From contig JAGCMR010000003.1 of NCBI GenBank assembly GCA_017646305.1, positions 1 through 8,860 on the forward strand: a stretch of DNA of 8,860 nucleotides. Reading direction: 5' to 3'. This DNA comes from Spirochaetaceae bacterium. Its GTDB lineage: Bacteria; Spirochaetota; Spirochaetia; Treponematales; Treponemataceae. The position numbers and the translations under genes were made by a program. Below are positions 1 through 7,490 of this stretch, one piece after another (positions within the stretch are counted from its first letter, which is position 1; each line of letters opens with the position of its first letter). The notes below the pieces were generated by a model that ran no database searches, was not told the DNA's origin, and saw only the letters and a list, made by a program, of their open reading frames with translations.

Positions 1-2
1 AG

Positions 3-95
3 GAGCTTTCTGGTAAGGCTTTGCCCTTTGTTGGTTTGGCAGAAGGTATTTGTCTTTGGGGCTTCTTGGTAGCCTTGTTGATTATCATCCTATAA
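3..95 (+). CDS. atpK: V/A-type ATPase subunit K (membrane rotor proteolipid), 3' end only
   Basis: The gene is cut by the left edge; only the last 30 codons and the TAA stop are present. The visible peptide is one very hydrophobic segment preceded by a short polar stretch (ELSGKALPFVG). It carries a single acidic residue in the membrane segment, in the motif LAEGICLWGF. This matches the last transmembrane helix of the V-type c-ring subunit, where the glutamate binds the transported ion (H+ or Na+). The ring rotates in the membrane against subunit I and is coupled to the A/B head through the central stalk. The fragment is too short to show which ion is used. The gene lies 14 bases upstream of the F subunit gene and in the same operon. 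The identification rests on the helix motif plus the downstream ATPase genes. Confidence 0.85.
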   Translation, partial: ELSGKALPFVGLAEGICLWGFLVALLIIIL

Positions 96-98
96 CAT

Positions 99-102
99 AG
101 GA
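99..102 (+). promoter_or_regulatory. Ribosome binding site for the TTG start of subunit F
   Basis: An AGGA lies 7 bases before the TTG at 110. An in-frame TAG at 98-100 blocks any start further upstream, and no ATG or GTG lies between it and the conserved N-terminus, so this site and the TTG decide the start. Confidence 0.5.
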
Positions 103-109
103 TTTTCCC

Positions 110-427
110 TTGGAATACTATTTTATCGGGGAAAGGGAGCTGGTTCTGGCATTTTCTCTGGTAGGAGTTGCCGGTACCGCTGTTTCAACTCGTGAGCAGG
201 CTCTGGCTGCCTTTGTATGGGCTACAGAAGAATCTCATGGGGAGGAAAGGCCAAAGATTCTGATTTTGTCGGAACAAGCTGCCTCGTTGTTGGAACAAGA
301 AGTTGTCGCTTGTCAAATGCAGGTTTCTCGTCCACTTATTGTGGAGATACCTGGTTTGCAGGGGCGACTTAAAGGAAAGAAAAGTCTCACTGATTTAATT
401 AGAGAGGCTATAGGAATGCATATCTAG
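110..427 (+). CDS. atpF: V/A-type ATPase subunit F (central stalk)
   Basis: This 105-residue protein has the usual length of NtpG/AtpF-type F subunits, which form a small Rossmann-like domain plus a C-terminal helix bound to subunit D in the central rotor stalk. It begins with YFIGERELVLAFSLVGV (residues 4-20), the family's typical first strand and helix. An IPG motif is at 80-82, followed by the C-terminal helix SLTDLIREAIG (92-102). The start is a TTG, since an in-frame stop 10 bases upstream leaves no alternative. The gene sits between K and E, whereas in Thermus and Enterococcus F follows subunit C. The symbol refers to the V-type F subunit and not to the b subunit of F-type ATPases. Confidence 0.88.
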   Translation: MEYYFIGERELVLAFSLVGVAGTAVSTREQALAAFVWATEESHGEERPKILILSEQAASLLEQEVVACQMQVSRPLIVEIPGLQGRLKGKKSLTDLIREAIGMHI

Positions 428-440
428 GGTTACGATAACA

Positions 441-1097
441 ATGGAAGTATTACGTTTTACAGAAGGACTGGAGCAAAAGATTCAGGCAGATGGAGAAGCC
501 AAGGTTCAGCAGATTGTTTCCGATGGAGAAAGGGAATGTCAGCGGATTTTGCGGGACTTTGAAGCTCGGTTTGCCTCCTTTGAAAGCGAAAAGCGGGCTG
601 AAACAGAAAGTAAAATTGCTGCTTTGCGGCGAGATGTTCAATCAGAACTTGCATTAAAGCAGGATCGATTACAATTCTCCTTTAAAAGCTCTGCAGTGCT
701 TTCTGGAATAAATGAATACTTAGGAGCCTTGTCACAAGATCGCTTGCTCCAGCTTTTGGAACGAAAGCTAAATGATTACAAGCAGGTTTTGGCAGGTCGT
801 CAGCTGGTGGCAAAAATTGTAGACATGGATACTTCCCTTGTAGAGCCCTTGTTACTGAAGGTTTTTGGAAAGAATATCCTTCAGTCTTGCTTGCCTACAG
901 ATCCATTTCCCTTAGGTGAGTCATTCCTTGGATATGATGATGCAGAAACTTCCAATTTATATCGTGGGGTAGTTTTGGAGACAACAGATGGAAGCATTCG
1001 TTGTCGTGCCACCCTAGGAGAGGTGGTTGCTCCACTTTTGGAGAATCACAGGGAAGAAATGATGAGAACCTTATTTGGTGAGGGAATTTCCGTATGA
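441..1097 (+). CDS. atpE: V/A-type ATPase subunit E (peripheral stalk)
   Basis: The protein has 218 residues, close to the family norm. The first ~80 residues are highly charged and rich in Glu, Lys, Gln and Arg, consistent with a long helix that in characterised enzymes pairs with subunit G as the peripheral stator stalk. The C-terminal globular part ends with the family signature: [20 protein letters not shown] (175-194), then a helix finishing in [12 protein letters not shown] (204-215), which contacts the top of subunit B in known structures. The ATG at 441 has only a loosely placed AGGG upstream (426-429), so it may depend on translation coupled to F, 13 bases away. The stop overlaps the subunit A start as ATGA. 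Low sequence conservation is normal for subunit E; position and C-terminal motif support the call. Confidence 0.85.
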   Translation: MEVLRFTEGLEQKIQADGEAKVQQIVSDGERECQRILRDFEARFASFESEKRAETESKIAALRRDVQSELALKQDRLQFSFKSSAVLSGINEYLGALSQDRLLQLLERKLNDYKQVLAGRQLVAKIVDMDTSLVEPLLLKVFGKNILQSCLPTDPFPLGESFLGYDDAETSNLYRGVVLETTDGSIRCRATLGEVVAPLLENHREEMMRTLFGEGISV

Positions 1098-2860
1098 TTG
1101 AGGGCAAGGTTACTCGTATCTCTGGTCCTATTGTCTATGCTTCTGGACTAGATGGATGTGGTTTGTATGACGTGGTGAGTGTTGGGTCTGCCCAGCTCAT
1201 TGGTGAGATTATCCGTTTGGAATCTGGTTCCGCCACTATTCAGATTTATGAAGATGATACTGGAATGACCATCGGTGAACCTGTTATTTGTCAGGAGCGC
1301 CCTTTATCCTTGCGTCTCGGCCCTGGATTGGTGGGTACCATCTACGATGGAATTCAGCGTCCCTTGGCAACAATGTATGAAGAAGGTGGAGCCTTCCTGT
1401 TACCTGGTCAGCGAGCAGAACCTCTAGATGTACAAAAAAAGTGGGGTTTTGCTCCCTCTGTTAGTGTAGGGACTACCATTTCTCCTGGTATGGTTATCGG
1501 TACCGTTCAAGAAACATCTTCCATCCTGCATAAGGTTATGGTTCCTCCCTATATTCAAGGTAGTTCATTGGAGTTTTTGGAAAGTGAAGGGGAGTTCACC
1601 ATTGAGGATGTGATTGCTCGAACAAACCTTGGAGAAGAAATCCGCCTTGCTCACTATTGGCCTGTTCGTCAAGCTAGACCCTTCCTGCGTAAAATGGAAG
1701 TCTCTGAGCCATTATTTACTGGTCAGCGAGTTATTGACGTATTCTTCCCCCTTGCAAAGGGTGGAACTGCTGCCATTCCTGGTGGATTTGGTACGGGAAA
1801 AACCATGACCCAGCATGCCGTTGCTAAATGGTGCGATGCAGACTTGATTGTATACGTTGGTTGTGGTGAACGGGGTAATGAAATGACCGATGTTTTGAGG
1901 GAATTTCCTTCTTTGATAGACCCTCGAACAGGTCGTTCCCTTATGGAAAGAACCATTTTGATTGCCAATACCTCCAACATGCCTGTTGCAGCCCGAGAGG
2001 TGTCCTTGTATTCAGGAATCACCTTGGCAGAGTATTATCGTGACATGGGAATGACTGTAGCCATCATGGCAGATTCCACTAGCCGTTGGGCAGAGGCCTT
2101 GCGTGAGTTGTCTGGACGTATGGAAGAAATGCCTGCAGAAGAAGGCTTCCCTGCTTATTTGCCCACTCGTTTGGCAGAATTCTATGAACGAGCAGGTTGT
2201 ATCAAAACCTTAGCTGGAGATGATGGTTCTATCTCTATTATTGGAGCCGTTTCTCCCCCAGGTGGAGATTTTTCTGAGCCAGTCACCCAGCACACCAAGC
2301 GGTTTATTCGTTGCTTCTGGGCTCTGGACAAGGACTTGGCCTATGCTCGTCACTATCCTGCCGTTGGTTGGTTAACCTCCTATTCTGAATATGACGTGGA
2401 TGTTCGTGCTTGGTGGGATGCATTTGATGAACGATGGGCTACTATCCGCCACGAGGCCATGAACCTGCTGAAGCGGGAGCAGAGACTAGAACAGATTGTA
2501 AAGCTGATTGGTCCTGATGCAGTTCCTGATGCAGAACGATTAGTATTGATTGTATCTGAAATGATTCGTAATGGATTCCTACAGCAAAGTGCCTTTGATG
2601 CTATTGACGTGTATTCTGTTGCAGGCAAGCAAATTGCCATTTTGAGTCTCATGATTATGTTTTACAACAGATCTTTAGATTTGCTGAAACGAGGAGCTCC
2701 TCTATCAAAGATCCTGCATTTGCCAGTTCGTGAAGATATTGTTCGTATTAAAACCACCGTACCAAATGATAGACTAGACATGATTCAAGAGATTGAATCA
2801 AAATTGCAGGTTCAGTTTGGTAGCTTGGAACAGCAATTCCAGAGGAAGGTAGCCTTATGA
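1094..2860 (+). CDS. atpA: V/A-type ATPase catalytic subunit A
   Basis: At 588 residues this is full length. It hydrolyses or makes ATP in the A3B3 head, coupled to ion flow through the K ring. The domains follow the family order: N-terminal beta-barrel (about 1-70), the A-specific bulge region (about 110-190), the nucleotide-binding core, and a helical C-terminal domain (about 440-588). Visible motifs are the P-loop GGFGTGKT (230-237, Lys236), [13 protein letters not shown] (256-268) with the catalytic Glu259, [13 protein letters not shown] (326-338), [13 protein letters not shown] (387-399) and [13 protein letters not shown] (421-433). The P-loop is slightly unusual: most A subunits have GPFG, but here the second residue is Gly. 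An SD-like GGTGAGGGA sits at 1077-1085, 9 bases before the ATG. The start overlaps the E stop and the stop overlaps the B start, both as ATGA, suggesting translational coupling. Confidence 0.98.
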   Translation: MIEGKVTRISGPIVYASGLDGCGLYDVVSVGSAQLIGEIIRLESGSATIQIYEDDTGMTIGEPVICQERPLSLRLGPGLVGTIYDGIQRPLATMYEEGGAFLLPGQRAEPLDVQKKWGFAPSVSVGTTISPGMVIGTVQETSSILHKVMVPPYIQGSSLEFLESEGEFTIEDVIARTNLGEEIRLAHYWPVRQARPFLRKMEVSEPLFTGQRVIDVFFPLAKGGTAAIPGGFGTGKTMTQHAVAKWCDADLIVYVGCGERGNEMTDVLREFPSLIDPRTGRSLMERTILIANTSNMPVAAREVSLYSGITLAEYYRDMGMTVAIMADSTSRWAEALRELSGRMEEMPAEEGFPAYLPTRLAEFYERAGCIKTLAGDDGSISIIGAVSPPGGDFSEPVTQHTKRFIRCFWALDKDLAYARHYPAVGWLTSYSEYDVDVRAWWDAFDERWATIRHEAMNLLKREQRLEQIVKLIGPDAVPDAERLVLIVSEMIRNGFLQQSAFDAIDVYSVAGKQIAILSLMIMFYNRSLDLLKRGAPLSKILHLPVREDIVRIKTTVPNDRLDMIQEIESKLQVQFGSLEQQFQRKVAL

Positions 2861-4248
2861 GAGGTGTAGAATACAAGGGAATTCAGGCAGTAGATGGTCC
2901 TATTATCATCGTTAAATGTACTGAAAAAGTATTTTTTGGAGAAATTGTAGCAGTTCGTAATCGCTATGGAAAGCGCTGTATCGGACGTGTTATTGACTTA
3001 TCCCCAGAATTTGCTGTTGTTCAGGTCTTTGGTTCCACTGTAGGAATTGATTTAGTTGAATCTCAGGTTGAATTTTTAGATACTCCCATGGAATTAACCG
3101 TTGGGGAAGGCTTAATGGGACGTATTTTCAACGGATTGGGACAGCCTATTGATGGTTGTCCTGCCATTGTGTCTTCTGATCGGGTTAATGTTAATGGTTA
3201 TCCTATTAATCCCTATGCACGTGTGTATCCAAGGGATTTTATTCAGACAGGAATTAGCTCCATTGATGGTATGAATACCTTGATTCGTGGACAAAAGCTT
3301 CCCATTTATTCTGGAAACGGTTTGCCTCATAACCGATTAGCAGCTCAAATTATTCGTCAAGCAAAGTTGCTTAATTCCTCCGAAGACTTTGTAATGGTGT
3401 TTGCAGGAATGGGTATTAAATATGACGTAGCTCAGTTCTTCATCAACGAATTTGAGGAATCTGGTGTATTGTCTAAGGTTGTAATGTTCCAATCCTTGGC
3501 AGATGCTCCTTCTATTGAGCGTATCATTACACCTCGTTGTGCCCTGGCAGCAGCTGAATATTTGGCTTATGAAAAGGGAATGCACGTTCTGGTTGTGCTT
3601 ACGGACATGACCAACTATTGTGAGGCTCTGCGAGAAATCTCTACAACCCGTGGAGAAGTTCCTGGAAGAAAGGGTTATCCTGGATACTTGTATTCAGACT
3701 TAGCTGAATTGTATGAGCGAGCAGGTAGAATTACGAGCTCCCAAGGCTCCATTACTCAAATTCCTATTTTGTCCATGCCTAATGATGATATTTCTCATCC
3801 TATTCCAGACCTTACTGGCTATATCACCGAAGGTCAGATTGTTCTTGACCGTGGCTTGGCTCAGCAGGGTGTGTATCCTCCCGTTTCTATGCTACCAAGC
3901 TTGTCTCGTTTGATGAAGGACGGAATTGGAGCTGGCATGACTCGTGAGGACCACAAGGATGTTTCCAACCAGCTTTTTGCTGCCTATTCAAAGGTAAAAA
4001 GTATCAGAAGCCTTGTTTCCATTATTGGAGAGGAGGAGCTTTCTGAGGTGGACAAGATGTATCTTCACTTTGGATCTGAATTCGAAAACCGCTTCCTGAC
4101 TCAGGATGAACATGAAGATCGCTCCATCGAAAAAACCTTGGAAATCAGCTGGCAGCTTTTGTCTCTGCTACCGAGAAACGAGTTGTATCGAATCGATCCG
4201 CAGCTCATAGATCGCTATATGAATAATCAGCCTATACAGGATACATAA
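2857..4248 (+). CDS. atpB: V/A-type ATPase non-catalytic subunit B
   Basis: The 463-residue protein has the standard B-subunit length and layout: N-terminal beta-barrel with [10 protein letters not shown] (10-19), a central nucleotide-binding-like core and a helical C-terminus. The true P-loop is absent; SGNGLPHN occupies its place (152-159), as expected for the non-catalytic subunit. Other family motifs are FAGMGIKYD (182-190), [15 protein letters not shown] (248-262), ELYERAGR (284-291) and [15 protein letters not shown] (314-328). Arg351 in PSLSRLM is at the place of the arginine that completes the catalytic site of the neighbouring A subunit. An SD (GAGGAAGG, 2842-2849) lies inside the end of the A gene, 7 bases before the ATG, and the start overlaps the A stop. 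The A and B proteins are needed in equal numbers in the head, which fits this coupling. Confidence 0.98.
   Translation: MRGVEYKGIQAVDGPIIIVKCTEKVFFGEIVAVRNRYGKRCIGRVIDLSPEFAVVQVFGSTVGIDLVESQVEFLDTPMELTVGEGLMGRIFNGLGQPIDGCPAIVSSDRVNVNGYPINPYARVYPRDFIQTGISSIDGMNTLIRGQKLPIYSGNGLPHNRLAAQIIRQAKLLNSSEDFVMVFAGMGIKYDVAQFFINEFEESGVLSKVVMFQSLADAPSIERIITPRCALAAAEYLAYEKGMHVLVVLTDMTNYCEALREISTTRGEVPGRKGYPGYLYSDLAELYERAGRITSSQGSITQIPILSMPNDDISHPIPDLTGYITEGQIVLDRGLAQQGVYPPVSMLPSLSRLMKDGIGAGMTREDHKDVSNQLFAAYSKVKSIRSLVSIIGEEELSEVDKMYLHFGSEFENRFLTQDEHEDRSIEKTLEISWQLLSLLPRNELYRIDPQLIDRYMNNQPIQDT
4238..4241 (+). promoter_or_regulatory. Ribosome binding site for the GTG start of subunit D
   Basis: An AGGA lies 9 bases before the GTG at 4251. 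The alternative ATG at 4266 has no purine-rich SD-like sequence at a usable distance, so the GTG is preferred. Confidence 0.5.
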
Positions 4249-4250
4249 TC

Positions 4251-4871
4251 GTGGCAAACATAAACATGGCACCCACCAAATCAAATTTGCTCATTGTAAA
4301 GGAACAGCTTTCCGTTGCCCAAAACGGTTACGAATTGTTGGAGCAAAAGCGAGAGATTCTCGTAATGGAGCTGATGAAGCTGGTGGAGGAGGTAAAGCTT
4401 TTGGAGCGGGAAATTGACAAGACCCTTCAAGAGGCTTATCCTGCGGTAAAAAGAATGTTAATGATTGTTGGTGCTGATCGAGTGGAGCGAGTAGCCCATC
4501 ACACAAAATATAATTTTACAATTACGGAAAAACCTGTTAGAATAGCAGGGGGAGACTTTGTTACTGTTGATGTGGTGTTACCTGCTCAGCAGTTAACACA
4601 TTCCTTCTTGGGTTCCTATGCTGATGTTGACAAGGTTACCGTAGAGTTCTTGGCTTTGCTGAAGCTTTTGACTCGGTTGGCATCCATAAGAACCATGGTG
4701 TGGAAATTAGCCACTGAAGTGCGAAAGACACAACGACGGGTAAATGCCCTGAGCAAGCAGGTTATTCCTCAAACTCGAGAAACAAAAGAATATATTCAAA
4801 GTGTTCTTGAAGAGCGGGAACGAGAGAATACCTTTGTGCTTAAGGCATTGAAGGCTCGTCAAAAGAAATAA
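4251..4871 (+). CDS. atpD: V/A-type ATPase subunit D (central rotor shaft)
   Basis: This 206-residue protein matches the V-type D family in length and in its signatures PTKSNLL (8-14) and GYELLEQKREIL (26-37). In this family the N- and C-terminal regions are long helices that wind together as the central shaft inside the A3B3 head, while the middle part sits near the base and touches F. The charged, heptad-like stretches at about 10-70 and 135-206 fit that plan. The chosen start is GTG at 4251, 2 bases after the B stop, because of the better SD; ATG at 4266 would remove five residues and still keep the conserved motif. It is the last ATPase gene of the block. No terminator is evident after it. 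Confidence 0.95.
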   Translation: MANINMAPTKSNLLIVKEQLSVAQNGYELLEQKREILVMELMKLVEEVKLLEREIDKTLQEAYPAVKRMLMIVGADRVERVAHHTKYNFTITEKPVRIAGGDFVTVDVVLPAQQLTHSFLGSYADVDKVTVEFLALLKLLTRLASIRTMVWKLATEVRKTQRRVNALSKQVIPQTRETKEYIQSVLEERERENTFVLKALKARQKK

Positions 4872-4911
4872 CTGGGTAAAGGTCTACACAAGACTACTTA
4901 AGGGAGAAGAC

Positions 4912-5412
4912 ATGATCAAGCATCTTTTTCAGAATATTCTTGTTGTTGTTAATGGTTCAGAAGCCTCCATACGAGCAGCTGAGTATGGAATTCTTATGGC
5001 AAAGCTATATCGCTGTAACTTAAAGGCAGTATATGTTGTAGATACAGCTTCTCTCAGTCAATTAACCCTTGGTAATTTTTTCTTGGCAGAAGAAAGCTCT
5101 CTTTTTGAGAAGAATTTACGAGAAGATGGACAGCGTTACCTAGATTATGTGGCTCAACTAGGAAGTGATAAGGGTGTAACCATTGAAACAGAGCTTCGTT
5201 CTGGAGCAGTTTGGTCGGAGGTTATTCTTTCTGCTGATGAAATGAATGCTGGTTTGATTTTGCTGGGATGCTATGACTGCTTTGATGGTACTGATTTTTT
5301 TGGTAGTCACGATGATGTTTCAAGTGCAAATAAAGAAATCATGGCAAAGGCAAATTGTTCTATTCTCATCGTAAAAGAAAAGATGATAGATCAGTTGTAC
5401 CGACTGGCATAA
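4912..5412 (+). CDS. Universal stress protein (UspA) family protein with degenerate ATP motif
   Basis: The 166-residue protein begins with the typical UspA strand and helix, QNILVVVNGSEASIRAAEYG (7-26), and ends with ANCSILIVK (147-155), the usual last strand. It should therefore adopt the alpha/beta Usp fold and probably be cytosolic. The nucleotide motif of ATP-binding members (G-x2-G-x9-G-S/T) is broken: after Gly119 the second Gly is Asp122, and the later GS at 131-132 is one residue out of register. The aspartate usual after the first strand (VDGS) is Asn14 here. ATP binding is therefore doubtful. A strong SD (AGGGAG, 4901-4906) lies 5 bases before the ATG. It lies 40 bases after the ATPase genes and 9 before the flavodoxin-like gene. 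The specific role is unknown. Confidence 0.85.
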   Translation: MIKHLFQNILVVVNGSEASIRAAEYGILMAKLYRCNLKAVYVVDTASLSQLTLGNFFLAEESSLFEKNLREDGQRYLDYVAQLGSDKGVTIETELRSGAVWSEVILSADEMNAGLILLGCYDCFDGTDFFGSHDDVSSANKEIMAKANCSILIVKEKMIDQLYRLA

Positions 5413-5421
5413 GGTGAAAGA

Positions 5422-5832
5422 ATGCGTGTTATAATCCTTCATTTTCTTGATACTCAATCTAAAAATGCTGGAGCTTTAGTAAAGGCTTTAGCTGATGGTG
5501 CAGCTCGTAGTGGTCATGTGGTGGAGGTAGTGGATGGAACTCGTCCCACCGATAATCTTCGGCTTACACCCTATGAATATGTGGTAGTGTTTACTCCCAG
5601 TTATGGCTTGTTTAAGGGAAAAATTCCTGCTCGTGTAACAGAAGTTCTTTCTTCCTGTGGTAATTTAACAGGAAAAAAGGGTGCAGCCTTTGTAACAAAG
5701 TCCCTGTTTTCAGCTCCTTCTGCAAATCAAGTGTTGATGCAGGCCATGGAAAAAGAAGGCATGGTTGTAAACGATTTTAATATTATTGAGAATCCTGAGC
5801 AGGCTACTGCATCTGGCTCTCGCTTGGGCTAG
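5422..5832 (+). CDS. Flavodoxin-fold protein of unknown function
   Basis: The 136-residue protein looks like a short flavodoxin-like domain. It has a first strand VIILHF (3-8), a loop and helix resembling the phosphate loop (residues 9-30), a third strand YVVVFTPSYGLFKGKIPARV (53-72) recalling the flavodoxin SPTYG...P motif, and a fourth strand after LTGKKGAAFVTK (82-93). The first loop, FLDTQSKNAG, lacks the usual S/T-x-T-G-x-T signature for FMN phosphate, so flavin binding is unsure. The length is near that of minimal flavodoxins. An SD-like AAGGTG (5411-5416) overlaps the stop of the Usp gene, 5 bases before the ATG, so the two genes are probably translated together. I recognise the fold but not a specific family member; it could be an electron carrier or a protein that only kept the fold. 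Confidence 0.65.
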   Translation: MRVIILHFLDTQSKNAGALVKALADGAARSGHVVEVVDGTRPTDNLRLTPYEYVVVFTPSYGLFKGKIPARVTEVLSSCGNLTGKKGAAFVTKSLFSAPSANQVLMQAMEKEGMVVNDFNIIENPEQATASGSRLG

Positions 5833-5833
5833 G
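5831..5833 (+). promoter_or_regulatory. Weak ribosome binding site for the TTG start of the J-protein
   Basis: A weak AGG, overlapping the stop of the preceding gene, lies 6 bases before the TTG at 5840. It supports starting at 5840, directly before the conserved J-domain, over the in-frame TTG at 5786 inside the upstream gene. Confidence 0.35.
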
Positions 5834-5839
5834 CAAAGC

Positions 5840-6655
5840 TTGGAAAATTGTTATCAGATTCTAGGGGTTCATCCTACAGCCTCTGCTGCAGAAATCAAGC
5901 GGGCATATAGAAAAAAGGCCAAGGAGCTTCACCCAGATACAGCTGATGCTAGTTCCTTATCAAAGGAGCAAACAGAGGCCTTTCATCGTTTGGTGCAAGC
6001 CTACGAAATCCTCTCAGATTTTCAGCGTCGTTCCATGTTCGATTTGTCTCGTGCCACCCATCATCGTTCTGAGGATGCTCGAGGGAATTCCTTTGACTAT
6101 CGGAAATGGCTTTTAAAACGACAGGATCCAGAAAGTAGGGCAAAGTTGATTTTCTTTGACCTGCTCCATGGCCGTGAGGATGAGGCGGTGGAGGAATATG
6201 TCCGCATGAACCGTGAGGTGGCGGATTTTAACCTGGCAAAGTGGTTTTGTCGGGAAGACTTTATGGACTATGGCTTTATCCTGTGCGAGGAATTGATTCT
6301 TCGTTCTCGGTTTTATGATGCCTCTCTGCTGGTTACTCGGATTATTGCCATGGAAAAGGCCTTTTCCTATTTCCGGCACTTTTTCCCAGAGGTTTTAACC
6401 TTTGCACGGAATTTGTGGTTGAATCAGCTGGAGGGACACATATCTGACGAGCTGGCACTGGATGCTTGGGAGGCTGCCTTGGAGCTGGCCTTAAGTCCCA
6501 AGGATGACGCCGCCTTGCTGGTGCGTATGGCTGGAGCTTATTATCGTATGGATGATATATATACCGCAGGTGTTTGTCTTGATGAAGCCATGGGGTTAGA
6601 TAAAAAGGTGCGGATTCCCGCCCGGTTGAAAAAGAGCATATTGGAGGAAAGATGA
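5840..6655 (+). CDS. J-domain (DnaJ-like, class C) co-chaperone with TPR-like C-terminal region
   Basis: From the preferred TTG at 5840 the protein has 271 residues. Residues 2-68 form a J-domain: ENCYQILGVHPTASAAEIKRA, the basic helix YRKKAKEL, the essential HPD (31-33), and helix III ending in AYEILSDFQRRSMFD. Such domains stimulate ATP hydrolysis by DnaK. The rest has no Gly/Phe-rich stretch and no CxxCxGxG zinc repeats, so this is not DnaJ itself. Residues about 85-271 look entirely helical; 224-256 (LLVRMAGAYYRMDDI, then LDEAMGLD) fit a TPR repeat, suggesting a client- or partner-binding arm. An earlier TTG (5786) would add 18 residues foreign to J-domains and overlap the upstream gene by 47 bases. 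The stop overlaps map as ATGA, so the two are likely co-translated. Confidence 0.85.
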   Translation: MENCYQILGVHPTASAAEIKRAYRKKAKELHPDTADASSLSKEQTEAFHRLVQAYEILSDFQRRSMFDLSRATHHRSEDARGNSFDYRKWLLKRQDPESRAKLIFFDLLHGREDEAVEEYVRMNREVADFNLAKWFCREDFMDYGFILCEELILRSRFYDASLLVTRIIAMEKAFSYFRHFFPEVLTFARNLWLNQLEGHISDELALDAWEAALELALSPKDDAALLVRMAGAYYRMDDIYTAGVCLDEAMGLDKKVRIPARLKKSILEER

Positions 6656-7401
6656 TTCGTCTTAAGAATGAGACCCAGATAGAAGGTATTAGAAAATCCT
6701 GTCGACTGTTGGCAGAAATGTACAAAAGTATTATTCCACAGATTGTAGCAGGCATGTCCACCAAGGATATTGACGATCTGTGCCTTGAATACATGACTGC
6801 CCGTGGAGGAAAGCCTGCGTGGTATCGGGAAAATTTTCCAGGTGCTGCCTGTGTGTCTGTAAACAACGAGGTTATTCACGGAGTTCCCTCAAAAAAACGC
6901 AAGATTAAGGATGGTGACCTTGTTTCCATTGACGTGGGAATTGATTTAAACGGCTACATCAGTGACTCTGCCGTTACCTTGATGATTGGTAAGGTAAAGC
7001 CTGAATACCAGAAATTGGTGGAAGTAACACGTCAATGTCTTGCAGCTGGAATTGAGGCTTGTAAGGTAGGAAATCGTATCAAGGATATTGGTGCAGCCGT
7101 ATCTGCTGTGGCAGAAGCTGCTGGTTATGGTGTTGTATACGAATATTGTGGCCACGGTGTAGGCTTAGAGGTTCACGAGGATCCTTCTGTACCTAACGTG
7201 GTGGGACGGGGACCAAACCCACGGATTCAGCCTGGAATGGTGCTGGCCATTGAACCTATGATTAATCTTGGTGTACCTGATGTGGATGTGGCAGAGGATG
7301 GTTGGACTGTAATCACTGCTGACGGGAAATTTTCTGCCCATGAAGAGCATACGGTAGCCGTATTCAAAGACCATACAGAAATTCTCACCCTCCGAGATTA
7401 A
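6652..7401 (+). CDS. map: Methionine aminopeptidase, type I
   Basis: The 249-residue enzyme removes the initiator methionine from new proteins in the cytosol. All five metal ligands of the pita-bread fold are present: Asp94 (SIDVG), Asp105 (SDSAV), His168 (GHGVGLEVHEDP), Glu201 (AIEPM) and Glu232 (EEHT). His76 (VIHGVP) and His175 fit the conserved substrate-side histidines. The length is typical of the single-domain type Ia enzyme, with no N-terminal zinc-finger extension and no type II insertion. A good SD (GGAGG, 6643-6647) lies 4 bases before the ATG, inside the end of the J-protein gene, and the two genes overlap by 4 bases. It is the last gene of the tightly packed run; an AT-rich intergenic region follows. 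Confidence 0.97.
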   Translation: MIRLKNETQIEGIRKSCRLLAEMYKSIIPQIVAGMSTKDIDDLCLEYMTARGGKPAWYRENFPGAACVSVNNEVIHGVPSKKRKIKDGDLVSIDVGIDLNGYISDSAVTLMIGKVKPEYQKLVEVTRQCLAAGIEACKVGNRIKDIGAAVSAVAEAAGYGVVYEYCGHGVGLEVHEDPSVPNVVGRGPNPRIQPGMVLAIEPMINLGVPDVDVAEDGWTVITADGKFSAHEEHTVAVFKDHTEILTLRD

Positions 7402-7461
7402 ATTTTTCTTAAATCTTTTGTAACGATTTTCCTCAAAATTTGTCTTCTTTTTAAGAATGAG

Positions 7462-7490
7462 TTAACTTTTAATAAGTAGTGTGTGATAAA
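7462..7490 (+). promoter_or_regulatory. Candidate sigma70-type promoter of htrA
   Basis: A -35 element TTAACT (7462-7467, 4 of 6 consensus matches) and a -10 element GATAAA (7485-7490, 4 of 6) are separated by the optimal 17 bases. The -10 is preceded by TGT (7482-7484), an extended -10 feature. Transcription would start near 7497, leaving about 60 bases of leader before htrA. AT-rich sequence makes chance matches likely, so confidence is moderate. Confidence 0.45.

Noticed and set aside
4879..4897. Small inverted repeat (GTCT/AGAC) between subunit D and the Usp gene as a terminator
   Set aside because: The stem is only four base pairs and no run of T follows.
5786..5839. Longer J-protein start at an upstream TTG
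   Set aside because: It would add 18 residues unlike any J-domain N-terminus and overlap the upstream gene by 47 bases; the TTG at 5840 begins exactly at the conserved domain.
5786..5842. Possible frameshift joining the flavodoxin-like protein to the J-protein
   Set aside because: The first protein has a plausible flavodoxin-length end and the second starts at a typical J-domain boundary with a weak SD, so two separate genes explain the sequence better.
6342..6866. Two overlapping - strand open frames (174 and 112 codons) across the J-protein/map junction
   Set aside because: They cover the ends of two well supported + strand genes, have low-complexity, implausible protein sequence and no supporting signals.
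7425..7452. AT-only hairpin (ATTTT/AAAAT) followed by a T-rich stretch after map as a terminator
   Set aside because: Five A-T pairs give too little stability, and the whole area is T-rich, so the match is expected by chance.
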